A program made the position numbers and the translations under genes. Positions 1-8,579 of a stretch of DNA of 38,534 bases are shown here, in pieces. Numbering within the stretch: the first letter of the stretch is position 1; every line of letters begins with the position of its first letter. This DNA is from Rhizobium sp. Q54 (lineage in GTDB: Bacteria; Pseudomonadota; Alphaproteobacteria; UBA2966; CAIVPW01): positions 158,582 through 197,115 of the forward strand of contig CAMEYM010000001.1 of NCBI GenBank assembly GCA_945947575.1, written 5' to 3'. Below the pieces are notes generated by a model. That model did no database searches and had not been told where the DNA came from. It saw only the letters and a program-made list of their open reading frames with translations.

Positions 1-556
1 CGACGATGCCGATGATGGACGAGACGATCACCACCGAGAATCCGAACAGGATCGAGATGCGGATGCCATAGACGACGCGCGCCAGCACGTCGCGCGCCTG
101 GTCGTCGGTGCCCAGCCAATTGGTCGGCGAGGGCGGCGAGGGCGCCGGCCGCCGCAGATCATAGTTGATGGTGCGGTAGTCGAAACGCACCGGCGGCCAC
201 ACGATCCAGCCCTTCTCCTCGATCATCTCGCGCACGAACGGGTCGCGGTATTCCGCCTCGCCCTCGAAGAAGCCGCCGAATTCCTTCTCGGAGTAGGCGG
301 TGAATACCGGCACATAGAACTGCCCGTCGTAGCGGATCAGCAGTGGCCGGTCGTTGCACAGGAACTCGGCGAACAGCGTCAGCGTGAAGATCGCCACGAA
401 GAGCCACAGCGACCAGAACGCCAGCTTGTTGCGCTTGAACAGGTCGAGCCGCCGCCGCGTCAGCGGCGTGATGCGCATCCCCAGGAAGAAGTCGCGCGCC
501 TCCAGCGGCGGTGGCGCCGCGGGCGCGAGTTCGGCGGCGCGTTCGGCGACGCTCAC
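1..556 (-). CDS. yejE: ABC peptide transporter permease YejE (3' end outside window)
   Basis: Inner-membrane permease of a YejABEF-type oligopeptide importer. About 185 N-terminal residues are visible. A hydrophobic segment follows the basic stretch RRRLDLFKRNK, then comes a large periplasmic part, then WLGTDDQARDVLARVVYG, the conserved entry to the permease core, and a second membrane segment at the window edge. The start is GTG directly after the yejB stop, with GAGGTGA about 5 bases upstream, so it is translationally coupled to yejB. The C-terminal permease domain, and probably the ATPase YejF, lie beyond position 1. Confidence 0.93.
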   Translation of the reverse strand, partial: MSVAERAAELAPAAPPPLEARDFFLGMRITPLTRRRLDLFKRNKLAFWSLWLFVAIFTLTLFAEFLCNDRPLLIRYDGQFYVPVFTAYSEKEFGGFFEGEAEYRDPFVREMIEEKGWIVWPPVRFDYRTINYDLRRPAPSPPSPTNWLGTDDQARDVLARVVYGIRISILFGFSVVIVSSIIGIV

Positions 557-1690
557 CTAGTTCACCTCGACGCGCTCGAAGTGGATGCGCGGGTCCACCC
601 ACGCATAGGAGATGTCGCGCAGGATGCCCATGACCAGGCCGAGCAGCGTGCCGATGTACAGGGAGCCGAACATCAGCGGGTAATCGCGCCGGATGGTGGC
701 GTCATAGAACAGCCGTCCCAGGCCATCGAGCGAGAAGATGATCTCGATCAGCAGCACCCCGGCGAAGAAGATCGACAGGAACGCCGCCGGGAAGCCGGTG
801 ATGATCAGCAGCATGGAGTTGCGGAAGACGTGGCCGTACAGCACGCGGCGCGGGGTCAGCCCCTTGGCGCGCGCCGTCACCACGTACTGCTGCTTGATCT
901 CCTCGAGGAACAGGTTCTTGACCAGCATGGTGAGGGTGGCGAATCCGCCGATCACCATGGCCGTCACCGGCAACACCATGTGCCAGGCGTAGTCGAGGAT
1001 CTTCATGCCCCAGCTGAGCTCGTCCCAGTTGGGCGAAACGAGCCCGCGGATCGGGAAGATGTTCCAGTAGCTGCCGCCCGCGAACAGCACGATCAGCAGA
1101 ATCGCGAACAGGAAGTCGGGGATGGCGTAGCCGATCAGCACGATGGTCGTCGTGCCACTGTCGAACTTGGAGCCCTCGCGCACCGCCTTGGCGATACCGA
1201 GCGGGATGCAGATGAAATAGATGATCAGCATCGTCCATAGGCCGAGCGAGATCGACACCGGCAGCTTGTCGAGGATGATCTCGATGACGTTCTGGTCGCG
1301 GAAGTAGCTGTCGCCGAAGCGGAACAGCAGGAAGTCCTTCATCGTCAGGAAGAAGCGTTCGACGACCGGCTTGTCGAAGCCGTACTGCTGCTCGATCTCG
1401 CGGATCAGCTGCGGGTCGACACCGCGCGCGCCGCGATAGCGCGACTGCTCGGGCGTCTGCTGCTGTGCGGTCTGCTGGGGCTGGTTGCCGGCTTGGTTCT
1501 GCTGGACCTCGGCGCCGCCGCCACCGCCGGCGAAGCGCTGGGTGGTGTCCACCGCCATGCCGCGCATTTCGGCGAGGCGCTGCTCGACCGGTCCACCCGG
1601 CGCCAGCTGGATGACGAAGAAATTGATGACCATGATCCCGAACAGAGTCGGGATCATCAGAAGCAGTCGCCTGCCGACGTACGCCCACAT
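557..1690 (-). CDS. yejB: ABC peptide transporter permease YejB
   Basis: Permease partner of YejE, 377 residues. The N-terminal membrane segment (RRLLLMIPTLFGIMVINF) is typical of DppB/OppB/YejB proteins. A periplasmic loop leads to the core of about five membrane helices. The cytoplasmic EAA-type loop that docks the ATPase is visible as EEIKQQYVVTARAKGL around residues 265-285. The C-terminus (VDPRIHFE) is typical of the family. Residues 51-86 form a Gly/Gln-rich insert before the conserved loop. The gene lies 45 bases after yejA and touches yejE, consistent with one operon. Confidence 0.95.
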   Translation of the reverse strand: MWAYVGRRLLLMIPTLFGIMVINFFVIQLAPGGPVEQRLAEMRGMAVDTTQRFAGGGGGAEVQQNQAGNQPQQTAQQQTPEQSRYRGARGVDPQLIREIEQQYGFDKPVVERFFLTMKDFLLFRFGDSYFRDQNVIEIILDKLPVSISLGLWTMLIIYFICIPLGIAKAVREGSKFDSGTTTIVLIGYAIPDFLFAILLIVLFAGGSYWNIFPIRGLVSPNWDELSWGMKILDYAWHMVLPVTAMVIGGFATLTMLVKNLFLEEIKQQYVVTARAKGLTPRRVLYGHVFRNSMLLIITGFPAAFLSIFFAGVLLIEIIFSLDGLGRLFYDATIRRDYPLMFGSLYIGTLLGLVMGILRDISYAWVDPRIHFERVEVN

Positions 1691-1735
1691 GCTGGTGCCG
1701 GTTTGCTACCGGTCTTGGTCTGGTTCTTGTGACGT

Positions 1736-3613
1736 CTAGCGCCGCAGCTGCGCTTTGGCCGCGTTGACGCGCCGTTCCTTCTCGGCGTCGATCCACCAGC
1801 CGGTGGTGACGCCGTACTTGGACTTGGTCTCCGGCTTGCCGAACTTGTCCCAGTACGCCAGGCGGTAGTTGTCCACCGTCCACTGCGGGATGACGTAGAA
1901 GCCCCACTGCAGGACGCGGTCGAGCGCCTTGGTGGTGGCGATCAGCGTCGCCTTGTCGGGGGCGGCGATGATCTTCTCGATCAGCGCATCCACCACCGGG
2001 TGACAGACGCCGGCGGCGTTGTCGGCGTGCTCGGTCTTGGCGGCTTCGCACGACCACATCTCGCGCTGCTCGTTGCCGGGGTACGTCGACTGGCCCTGGC
2101 TGTGCACGATGATGTCGAAGTCGAAGGTGTTGAAGCGCTGCTGGTACTGCGAGGTGTCGACCGTGCGGATGGTGGCCTGCACGCCCAGGCGCTCCAGGTT
2201 CTGCACCATCGGCGCCACCAGGCGCTCGAAGTCCGGCTGCACCAGCAGGAACTCGATGGTCAGCACTTCGCCGGCGGCGTTGGTCAGGCGGTTGTTGCGC
2301 ACCGTGTAGCCGGCCTCTTGGAACAGCTGTTGGGCGCGCATCAGCAAGGCGCGGTTGTTGCCGCTGCCGTCGGTCTTGGGTGGCATGTACTCGGTGGTGA
2401 ACACCTCGGCCGGCAGCTGCGCCTTGAACGGGGTGAGGATCTCGAGTTCCTTGCCGGTCGGCAGGCCGGTCGCCGCGTACTCCTGCTTCTCCCAGAAGCT
2501 GCGCAGGCGGGTGTACTGGTCATAGAACAGCGTCTTGTTCATCCACTCGAAGTCCATCGCGTACTGCAACGCCTCGCGCACCTTGCGGTCCTGGAACTTC
2601 GGCTTGCGTGTGTTGATGAAGAAGCCCTGCATCGCCTTGGGCAGGTTGTCGGGGATCAGCGCCTTGACGAACAGGCCCGCCGTCAGCCCCGGGCTGTCGT
2701 AGCCGGTCGCCCAGCGGATCGCGGAGTTCTCCGAGCGGAAATCGTAGTCGCCGGCCTTGAACGCCTCGAGCGCGACCTGGAAGTCGCCGTAGTAGTCGGT
2801 GCGCACAATGTCGAAATTGTTCTGGCCGACGTTGATCGGCAGGTTGGCGCCCCAATAGTTGGGCACGCGCTCGAGCTCGATGAAGTTGGGCGAGTTGACC
2901 GTCTTGATGCGGTAGGCGCCCGACGACATGAAGGGTTCCAGCGTCGTCGCGGCGAAGTCGCGGTTGGCCCACGCCTTCTGCGAAAGGATCGGCAGCTGGC
3001 CCGAGATATAGGGCAGCTCCTTGTTGATCTCGCCGCCGGTGTCGAAGGTGAAGCGGACCTCGCGGTCGCTCAGCTTCTCGGCCTTCGCCAGGTTCTTGAA
3101 ATACTGGCGGTAGAACGGAGCGCCCTCTGCCTTGAGCTTCGTCAGCGAGAAGACGACGTCGTCCGCCAATACGGGGGTGCCGTCCCACCATTTGGCCTCG
3201 TCGCGCAGCTTGAAGATGACCCAGCCCGCGTCGTCGGGGACTTCCAGGTATTCCGCCAACAGCCCGTACTGAACGGACAGCTCATCGGCGTTGGTGGTCA
3301 TCAGCGACTCGCCGCCCACGCCGGCCGCGGTGCCCTTGCCGTTGAAGACGTTGAGGTTATCGAAGGTGCCGAATGCCCAGCCGCGGTAGGTGCCGCCCTT
3401 GGGCGCGTTCGGATTGACGTAGTTCCAGTGCTTGAAGTCGCGCGGGTACAGCGGATCGGTTTCGTGAGAATACGCGTAGTAGATCGTGCCGCCATGCTTG
3501 CCGGGCGCCTTGTTCGTGGCCGCCGCGGGCGTCTTGTAGTCTTGGCCGAACGCGGCGCCTGCCATCGCAAAGGTCAGCGCGATTGCAGTGATCAATCCGG
3601 CGATTTTGCGCAT
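1736..3613 (-). CDS. yejA: Extracellular peptide-binding protein YejA
   Basis: Periplasmic solute-binding protein (SBP_bac_5 family) for the YejBE permease, 625 residues, normal for YejA. The start MRKIAGLITAIALTF is preferred over an upstream in-frame ATG because it begins a clean signal peptide (cleavage near AFG-Q) and has GGAAGAGGA upstream. The mature N-terminus contains GGTIYYAYSHETDPLYPRDF, and the family core is seen as LRDEAKWWDGTPVLADDVVF and ALQYAMDFEWMN. It is first in the yejA-yejB-yejE operon. The ligand is probably oligopeptides, inferred from the family; a microcin C-like or antimicrobial peptide is also possible. Confidence 0.94.
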   Translation of the reverse strand: MRKIAGLITAIALTFAMAGAAFGQDYKTPAAATNKAPGKHGGTIYYAYSHETDPLYPRDFKHWNYVNPNAPKGGTYRGWAFGTFDNLNVFNGKGTAAGVGGESLMTTNADELSVQYGLLAEYLEVPDDAGWVIFKLRDEAKWWDGTPVLADDVVFSLTKLKAEGAPFYRQYFKNLAKAEKLSDREVRFTFDTGGEINKELPYISGQLPILSQKAWANRDFAATTLEPFMSSGAYRIKTVNSPNFIELERVPNYWGANLPINVGQNNFDIVRTDYYGDFQVALEAFKAGDYDFRSENSAIRWATGYDSPGLTAGLFVKALIPDNLPKAMQGFFINTRKPKFQDRKVREALQYAMDFEWMNKTLFYDQYTRLRSFWEKQEYAATGLPTGKELEILTPFKAQLPAEVFTTEYMPPKTDGSGNNRALLMRAQQLFQEAGYTVRNNRLTNAAGEVLTIEFLLVQPDFERLVAPMVQNLERLGVQATIRTVDTSQYQQRFNTFDFDIIVHSQGQSTYPGNEQREMWSCEAAKTEHADNAAGVCHPVVDALIEKIIAAPDKATLIATTKALDRVLQWGFYVIPQWTVDNYRLAYWDKFGKPETKSKYGVTTGWWIDAEKERRVNAAKAQLRR

Positions 3614-3660
3614 GGAGTCGATCCTCTTCCGATCCGAAGGCGTGTTGCTTTGTTGCAATA

Positions 3661-3677
3661 GTGCGTCAAGCGCACTT
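3661..3677. repeat. Short inverted repeat between hisN and yejA
   Basis: The minus strand reads AGTGCG-CTTGA-CGCACT, a 6-bp perfect stem downstream of the hisN stop and upstream of yejA. A TTGACG that could serve as a -35 box lies in its loop and right arm, but no good -10 follows. It could be an operator or a weak terminator. There is no U-tract. Confidence 0.3.
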
Positions 3678-3693
3678 GGCGAGTCTAGAAGGG

Positions 3694-4491
3694 TTAACGC
3701 CCGAGCACCCCGGCCGCCGCGGTACCCAGGCCGGGACTGGCGGCCGCCAGAACAGGCCCTTTTCGCCCGCAATCCAAGGGCCTTCCGGCCCAGTCGCCCA
3801 TCACGCCTCCGGCACCGCGCACGACCGGGATGGCGGCACAGAAATCGTGCGGCTCCATCCCCGCCTCAACGACCAGGTCGGCAAACCCGCTCGCCAGCAG
3901 GCCAAAGGCGTAGCCGTCGGTGCTGTACTGCGTGAGTTTCACCTCGTCGATCAGGCGTCCCAGGGCGACGCGCTCGTCTGGCGTGCACCAGGTTGGCCGC
4001 GCCGCGCTCACGGCGCCGGTGGTGAACAAGGTCGCATCGACAAGCGCGGCGCGCGGCCGCACCCGGCACGGCGTGCCGTTGAACGTCGTCGGCTGTCCGC
4101 CCGTGCCGACCCAGCGCTCGCGCGTGATCGGCTGGTCGATGACGCCCAAGATCGCTTCGCCCCGGTGCAGAAGCCCGATCAGCGTCGTGAACAGCGGCTT
4201 GCCGGTGATGAACGAGCGCGTGCCGTCGATGGGATCGAGCACCCATACGTATTCGGCGTCGCCGTTGATGTGCCCGAGCTCCTCGCCGCGCACGCCGTGC
4301 TGCGGATAGCGCTTGAGGATGGCGTCGCGCAGGGTCTGCTCGGTCTCGCGGTCGGCGATGGTGACGGGGCTGTTGTCCGCCTTGTCCTCGACCGCGACGG
4401 TGCTGCGGAAATGACGGCGCAAGACCGTGCCCGCCGCGTCGGCGAGCAGGCCCGCAAAGGTCGTCAGCTCTTTGATGCTTTCCGCTGCCAT
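3694..4491 (-). CDS. hisN: Inositol monophosphatase family protein, probable histidinol-phosphatase HisN
   Basis: Mg2+-dependent phosphatase of the IMPase superfamily, 265 residues. Metal ligands are visible: GEE at 69-71, DPIDGT at 86-91, and the late Asp in EPHDFCAA (D216), which replaces the usual WD of IMPases. That EPHDF variant, with GFADLVVEAG before it, is characteristic of the HisN type, which removes phosphate from L-histidinol phosphate in histidine biosynthesis. Other his genes are not nearby, so the exact substrate (histidinol phosphate, inositol phosphate or another) is inferred from the family. A purine-rich GGGGAG sits just before the ATG. Confidence 0.85.
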   Translation of the reverse strand: MAAESIKELTTFAGLLADAAGTVLRRHFRSTVAVEDKADNSPVTIADRETEQTLRDAILKRYPQHGVRGEELGHINGDAEYVWVLDPIDGTRSFITGKPLFTTLIGLLHRGEAILGVIDQPITRERWVGTGGQPTTFNGTPCRVRPRAALVDATLFTTGAVSAARPTWCTPDERVALGRLIDEVKLTQYSTDGYAFGLLASGFADLVVEAGMEPHDFCAAIPVVRGAGGVMGDWAGRPLDCGRKGPVLAAASPGLGTAAAGVLGR

Positions 4492-4541
4492 CCGCTCCCC
4501 TGGCGCCGTGCGTATACCACGCCCAGGGCAGGCGGACGGGA

Positions 4542-4565
4542 GCTAGTTGGCCGGCTAGTTCGCCG
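4542..4565. repeat. 12-bp tandem duplication giving consecutive in-frame stops
   Basis: Two adjacent 12-base units, gctagttggccg and gctagttcgccg, differ at one base. Read on the minus strand the cytochrome C-terminus is PAN-stop-PAN-stop, so the duplication copies the last three codons and the stop. Confidence 0.7.
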
Positions 4566-5274
4566 GCAGCGGCACGGGCGCCATCGACAGCGTGCGCAGG
4601 TGGGCGATCAGGTTGGCGCGGTCGGCGGCCGACGGCATGCCGGCGAAGTTCATGCGCGTGCCTGGCGTGTGCTGCGCCGGCGCGGTCAGGAACTTGTCCA
4701 GCTCGTCGAACGTCCACGTCCCCGGGGCGTTCTTCAGCGCCTCGGAGAAGTTGAAGCCGGGCACGCTCGCCTTGTCGCGGCCGACCACGTTCCACAGGTT
4801 GGGGCCGACGCGATTGGGACCGTTCTGGTCGAAGGTGTGGCACGCGGCGCAGCGGGTACGCACCGTCAGGCCGGTGGCCGCGTTGGCCGCCGCAAGGCGC
4901 CCGGCGATGTTGGCGGTGCCGGCGGCAACTGCCCCCGGTGCGCCCGCGGCGGGCGGGGGAACGGCGGGCGCCGGAGCCGCGGCCATCGGATCGGCCATAG
5001 GCGCCGGGGCCGCCGCCATGGGATCGGCCAAAGGTGCCGGCGCCGGAATCGCGGCCGGGGCAGGGGGTGCGTCCGGGGCAGCGGCCAGCGGCGCGGGCGC
5101 CGGTGCTGGCGGCGTGGCCCGGGGCGGGGCGGCCGGTGCGGCCGGGCGTTCGGCTACCACCGGCGTGGTCGCGGTCGGCGCATCGCCGAAGATGGCGCCG
5201 GCCACCGTGGCGATCACCACCACCAGCAGCACCGACGCCAACACCGCTCCGCCGTACTTCAGCAACGCGTTCAT
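4555..5274 (-). CDS. Membrane-anchored class I cytochrome c (CycM-like)
   Basis: 239 residues. The protein has an uncleaved N-terminal membrane anchor (about residues 5-28), then a long Ala/Pro linker (31-118), then a c-type cytochrome domain. The haem site is CAACH at 142-146, followed by GPNLWNVVGR and the distal Met region (GTRMNFAGM; M208 or M213). This arrangement matches alphaproteobacterial CycM/cytochrome c552, which passes electrons from the bc1 complex to a cytochrome oxidase; the role is inferred from that family. The start is chosen at MNALLKYGG, with GGAG upstream, rather than a longer reading frame. The linker contains two copies of ADPMAAAPAP. It is divergent from kdsB. Confidence 0.9.
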   Translation of the reverse strand: MNALLKYGGAVLASVLLVVVIATVAGAIFGDAPTATTPVVAERPAAPAAPPRATPPAPAPAPLAAAPDAPPAPAAIPAPAPLADPMAAAPAPMADPMAAAPAPAVPPPAAGAPGAVAAGTANIAGRLAAANAATGLTVRTRCAACHTFDQNGPNRVGPNLWNVVGRDKASVPGFNFSEALKNAPGTWTFDELDKFLTAPAQHTPGTRMNFAGMPSAADRANLIAHLRTLSMAPVPLPAN

Positions 5275-5427
5275 GCCTGACTCCGTGCCGGGATGCGGCG
5301 CTAAGGGGAATGGCGGCGACACTACTCGTGCCGTTCCGGGCGGCGCAAGGCGCCCAGTCGTCGCGCCGGACGTCGCCCCAGAGGTCGGCCTGGCAGAAGA
5401 AGATGTCGTTGCCCTCTAGGTGCGTCC

Positions 5428-6180
5428 ATGGCTCCATCGCCTCGAATGCGCGATACCGCAATCGTACTCATCCCGGCGCGCCTCCAGGCAACGCGCCTGC
5501 CCGGCAAGCCCCTCGCCGACATCGGCGGGGTGCCCATGATCGTCCACGTCTGGCGCCGCGCCGTGGCAGCCAACGTCGGCCCGGTCGTGGTCGCCTGCGA
5601 GGACGAGGGCATCGCCGCGGCGGTGCGTGCCGCCGGCGGCGTCGCCGAGTTCACCGGCGCGCACCATCGCTCGGGCTCCGACCGCATCACCGAGGCGCTC
5701 GGCCGCCTCGACCCCGGCAAGGAGAAGTACGGCATCGTGGTCAACCTGCAGGGCGACCTGCCGACCATCGAGCCCGCCGTCGTCGCCGCCGTGCTGGAGC
5801 CGCTCGCCGATCCCGCCGTGTCCATCGCCACCCTGGCGCGGCCGCTCTCGGACGGCGAGCTCGCCAACCCGAATGTGGTCAAGGCGCACGCCGCGCTGTC
5901 GGCCGCGCGCCCCATCGCCCATGCCACCGCCTTCACGCGCGAGGGCGCGTCGTGCCGGGGCGACTGCTTCCATCACATCGGCATCTACGCGTACCGCCGT
6001 GCCGCGCTCGAGCGCTTCGTCTCCTTGCCGCCGTCCGCCAACGAGCGCGCCCATTCGCTGGAGCAGTTGCGGGCCGTGGACGACGGCATGGTCATCGGCG
6101 TGCGGCTCGTTGACACCGATTCCTTCGGTGTCGATACTCCGGCCGACCTCGCGCGCGCCCGCGCCGCCTTGAGCCCATGA
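5428..6180 (+). CDS. kdsB: 3-deoxy-manno-octulosonate cytidylyltransferase (CMP-KDO synthetase)
   Basis: Activates KDO with CTP to give CMP-KDO for lipopolysaccharide inner-core synthesis in the cytoplasm. It has 250 residues, the usual length. Visible motifs are the nucleotide-binding start IPARLQATRLPGKPLADI, the THHRSGSDRI region here as AHHRSGSDRI, VVNLQGDLPTIEP, the HIGIYAYRR segment, and the C-terminal VDTDSFGVDTPADL. An AGGTG lies 7 bases before the first ATG; MRDTAIV, six codons later, is an alternative start. Its last bases overlap pheA (ATGA), so the two are co-translated. Confidence 0.96.
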   Translation: MAPSPRMRDTAIVLIPARLQATRLPGKPLADIGGVPMIVHVWRRAVAANVGPVVVACEDEGIAAAVRAAGGVAEFTGAHHRSGSDRITEALGRLDPGKEKYGIVVNLQGDLPTIEPAVVAAVLEPLADPAVSIATLARPLSDGELANPNVVKAHAALSAARPIAHATAFTREGASCRGDCFHHIGIYAYRRAALERFVSLPPSANERAHSLEQLRAVDDGMVIGVRLVDTDSFGVDTPADLARARAALSP

Positions 6181-7022
6181 CCTCCGCAAAGAACACGATC
6201 GCATTCCAGGGCGAGCCCGGCGCGTATTCGCACCTCGCCTGCAAGGCGGCGTATCCGAAGATGACGCCGCTGCCGTGCCAGACGTTCGAGGCCGCGTTCG
6301 CCGCGGTCTCCTCGGCCAAGGCCGCGCTCGGCATGATCCCGATCGAGAACTCGGTCGCCGGCCGCGTCGCCGACATCCATCACCTGATGCCGGACTCAGG
6401 ATTGTTCATCGTCGCCGAGCACTTCCAGCCGGTGCGCCACTGCCTGCTCGGACCTAGGGGTGCGACGCTCAAGAGCGTGCGCACGGTGCACAGCCACGTC
6501 CAGGCGCTCGACCAGAACCGCGCCCTCATCCGGCAGCTCGGCTGGAAGTCGGTGGTCGAGGCCGACACCGCCGGCGCCGCGCGCCTGATCGCCGAGCGCA
6601 ACGATCCGTCCCAGGCCGCCATCGCCTCCGAGCTCGCCGCCGAGTTGAATGGCTTGAAGATCCTTCGCCCCGGCGCGCAGACCGTGACGCGCTTCCTGCT
6701 GCTGGCGAAGAAGATGCGGAAGCCGGTCATGCCCAAGAACGGCGGCATCGTGCTGACCACGTTCGTCTTCACCGTGCGCAACGTGCCGGCCGCGCTCTAC
6801 AAGGTGCTCGGCGGCTTCGCCACCAACAACGTCAACCTGGTGAAGCTCGAGAGCTACATGCTCGGCGGCAACTTCGCGGCGACGCAGTTCTATACGGACA
6901 TCGAGGGCCACCCCGACGATCCGTCGGTGCAGCACGCCTTCGACGAGCTCGCCTTCTTCACCGCCACCATGAAGGTGCTCGGCGTCTACGAGGCCCACCC
7001 CTTCCGCCTGGCGCAACGCTAG
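6177..7022 (+). CDS. pheA: Prephenate dehydratase
   Basis: Converts prephenate to phenylpyruvate in phenylalanine biosynthesis. It is a monofunctional 281-residue enzyme without a chorismate mutase domain. The N-terminus has IAFQGEPGAYSH, then IPIENSVAGRV, and the catalytic TRF motif at 171-173. The regulatory ACT domain covers about 193-272, with the ligand-binding segment LVKLESYMLGG; the ESYM form in place of ESRP is common in alphaproteobacteria. It overlaps kdsB by 4 bases, a pairing common in this class. Confidence 0.96.
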   Translation: MTSAKNTIAFQGEPGAYSHLACKAAYPKMTPLPCQTFEAAFAAVSSAKAALGMIPIENSVAGRVADIHHLMPDSGLFIVAEHFQPVRHCLLGPRGATLKSVRTVHSHVQALDQNRALIRQLGWKSVVEADTAGAARLIAERNDPSQAAIASELAAELNGLKILRPGAQTVTRFLLLAKKMRKPVMPKNGGIVLTTFVFTVRNVPAALYKVLGGFATNNVNLVKLESYMLGGNFAATQFYTDIEGHPDDPSVQHAFDELAFFTATMKVLGVYEAHPFRLAQR

Positions 7023-7049
7023 AGATTCGAGTCGCAATCCTCCTGCTAA

Positions 7050-7070
7050 GCCCGTCGAAGCATGATGGGC
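7050..7070. terminator. Candidate bidirectional hairpin between pheA and the hydrolase gene
   Basis: GCCCGTC-gaagcat-GATGGGC forms a 7-bp stem with one G-U pair in the 61-base gap between convergent genes. There is no clear U-tract on either side, so it may only be a weak or Rho-assisted terminator. Confidence 0.4.
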
Positions 7071-7083
7071 AAGCCTCCGTCGC

Positions 7084-8373
7084 CTAACGCAGCCGCGCGG
7101 CGAAGAACGTCAGCATTAGGTTGCGTTCAGTCCGCACAGCCGTTGTTCTGAAGGTGTGTGCCTCCCCCTCGAATGCAAACGTCAGGAGGCGATCCGCGGG
7201 CGCAACGGGTAACTCTGCGGGGGCAGTGGCTGTCTGCGCGACGATGGTGTGCGTGAACCTCGTCCCAGCGCGTTGAAAGGTCGCCATGATGCGTTCGATG
7301 CCGTTCGCAAGCGACCACACTTCATCGACTGTGCCTTGCGTCAGCATTGCCGAGCCGGGATATGCGCCTAGGGCAATGACCGTCCCGGTGGCGAGTCCTT
7401 CCAAGGAGTCGCCCCAACGCCACGCTGGCGGGTGCGCCTTGTCGATGTCGCGCTGGTTGACCTCGGGCGGCGGGCCGCACATGTCGGCCAGCCAGGCATA
7501 ACTCCCGCGCGAAGCTCCTGGATTGTCGTACGGCCCTCTCGGAGGGACCGAATACCTGCCCCGGGAGTCCTCCCGCCAGCAATCGGAAAACGAGAGGGCC
7601 GGCTTTTCTGAGCATGCGGAATCTTCGCTTCTCCACCGCATGGCCGCTCCGCCGACTACGCGGTACTTGCCGGTAGAGTCATACGCGAGGCACTGTAAGG
7701 ACGCTCGGACGTAAGGGTCCCAGTACGCGCCGTTCAACTGATTTGGGCGCCAGCGGAAATTGTATGCCGGCGCAACGGTGCCATACGGCGCGTGTGCGAA
7801 TACGGCGTCCGGCAGCGCTATTGCGGGGTCGGATTTTGCCCGCATCGCTAGGACGGAGGCGAGCAGAATCGTTTGCTCGGCGCCGCGCGAGAAGCCATAG
7901 AGGCCAACCTTCTTGTCAGCAACGTGGACTGAGGTCTTGAGCCAAGTCATGGCTTCGTACGTGCGCCTCAAATCAACGCCAACCAGCGCAAACGGAAGTC
8001 GGTCGTTACCGCAGTCGAAGTAGCAGAACGAAAGTGCCGCGTAGCCCTGCTGCGCGAGGAATCGTGCGAGGCAAATCGTGCTTCCTGAGCGACCCCCCTC
8101 ACTGCCGTGCAACAGCACCACCCCCGGATGCGGTGTTCCGTCCGCGGGAACGAATAGATAGGAGCCGGGGAACATCGCTCGCGCGCCAGGCTCCTCCTTT
8201 GCGGCGAACCTCGGCGGGAACAGCGCGGGATCGGAGTAACTCGCGCACATCTGCTCAATGGCGCGCTCGGGTAGCGGCATCTGCCGCGGCGCCGAATTTT
8301 GCTGTGCCTGGGCAACGCCGTGGGTCCACGCAACGATGACCACGACTGCAGCAAGAATGCGTGTCACCGCCAT
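7084..8373 (-). CDS. Secreted alpha/beta hydrolase
   Basis: 429 residues. A signal peptide (MAVTRILAAVVVIVAW, cleavage near AQA-Q) sends it to the periplasm or outside. The alpha/beta fold is seen as VVLLHGSEGG (oxyanion region, about 86-94) and the nucleophile elbow GFSRG at 160-164 with Ser162. The C-terminal half resembles the acyl-CoA thioesterase/dienelactone hydrolase C-terminal group; the acid and His residues were not assigned. The substrate is unknown. Base composition is visibly lower in GC than pheA next door (lines inside it near 55 percent against 77 percent), suggesting acquisition. A small ORF ends 2 bases upstream, so the two are probably co-transcribed. Confidence 0.8.
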   Translation of the reverse strand: MAVTRILAAVVVIVAWTHGVAQAQQNSAPRQMPLPERAIEQMCASYSDPALFPPRFAAKEEPGARAMFPGSYLFVPADGTPHPGVVLLHGSEGGRSGSTICLARFLAQQGYAALSFCYFDCGNDRLPFALVGVDLRRTYEAMTWLKTSVHVADKKVGLYGFSRGAEQTILLASVLAMRAKSDPAIALPDAVFAHAPYGTVAPAYNFRWRPNQLNGAYWDPYVRASLQCLAYDSTGKYRVVGGAAMRWRSEDSACSEKPALSFSDCWREDSRGRYSVPPRGPYDNPGASRGSYAWLADMCGPPPEVNQRDIDKAHPPAWRWGDSLEGLATGTVIALGAYPGSAMLTQGTVDEVWSLANGIERIMATFQRAGTRFTHTIVAQTATAPAELPVAPADRLLTFAFEGEAHTFRTTAVRTERNLMLTFFAARLR

Positions 8374-8375
8374 TG

Positions 8376-8579
8376 TTATGGCAGCCGTTGCATCGTTGCC
8401 CCGCTCACTCCTGCCTGAGAGTAGAAGAGCGCCGATAAGGTCCCATTCGGCAAGTAGGAGAGCTTGAAGCGGGCGCCGTCTGGGCCCCGGAACAGGATAT
8501 TGCCTTCGATCTTCGCGGCCTGGCGGAACGCCTGAACCGGGCTCGCAGCTGTTGCGCCTGCATCAACCAAGTAGACCAC
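8376..8579 (-). CDS. Small hypothetical protein upstream of the secreted hydrolase
   Basis: A 67-residue frame beginning at GTG (MVYLVDAGATAASPVQ) and ending 2 bases before the hydrolase ATG. It contains ILFRGPDGARFKLSYLPNG, a plausible beta-rich globular sequence, with no signal peptide and no motif I recognise. No good ribosome site precedes the GTG. The same frame stays open upstream with protein-like sequence (PRPLTVTPTGDARV) into the end of the preceding gene, so the real start may lie further upstream or the ORF may be the remnant of a longer gene. Confidence 0.45.
   Translation of the reverse strand: MVYLVDAGATAASPVQAFRQAAKIEGNILFRGPDGARFKLSYLPNGTLSALFYSQAGVSGATMQRLP

Noticed and set aside
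2000-3661. Open frame of 553 codons antisense to yejA
   Set aside because: It mirrors the yejA codons, has no ribosome site, and has no recognisable domain.
3661-5280. Plus-strand frame of 539 codons across hisN and the cytochrome gene
   Set aside because: Shadow of two real minus-strand genes. The Gly/Arg-rich C-terminus comes from the Ala/Pro linker read backwards.
5275-5427. Minus-strand protein-like stretch (MEPWTHLEGNDIFFCQADLWG) between the cytochrome gene and kdsB
   Set aside because: It continues into the cytochrome gene in the wrong frame, with no stop, ribosome site or known family; probably chance.
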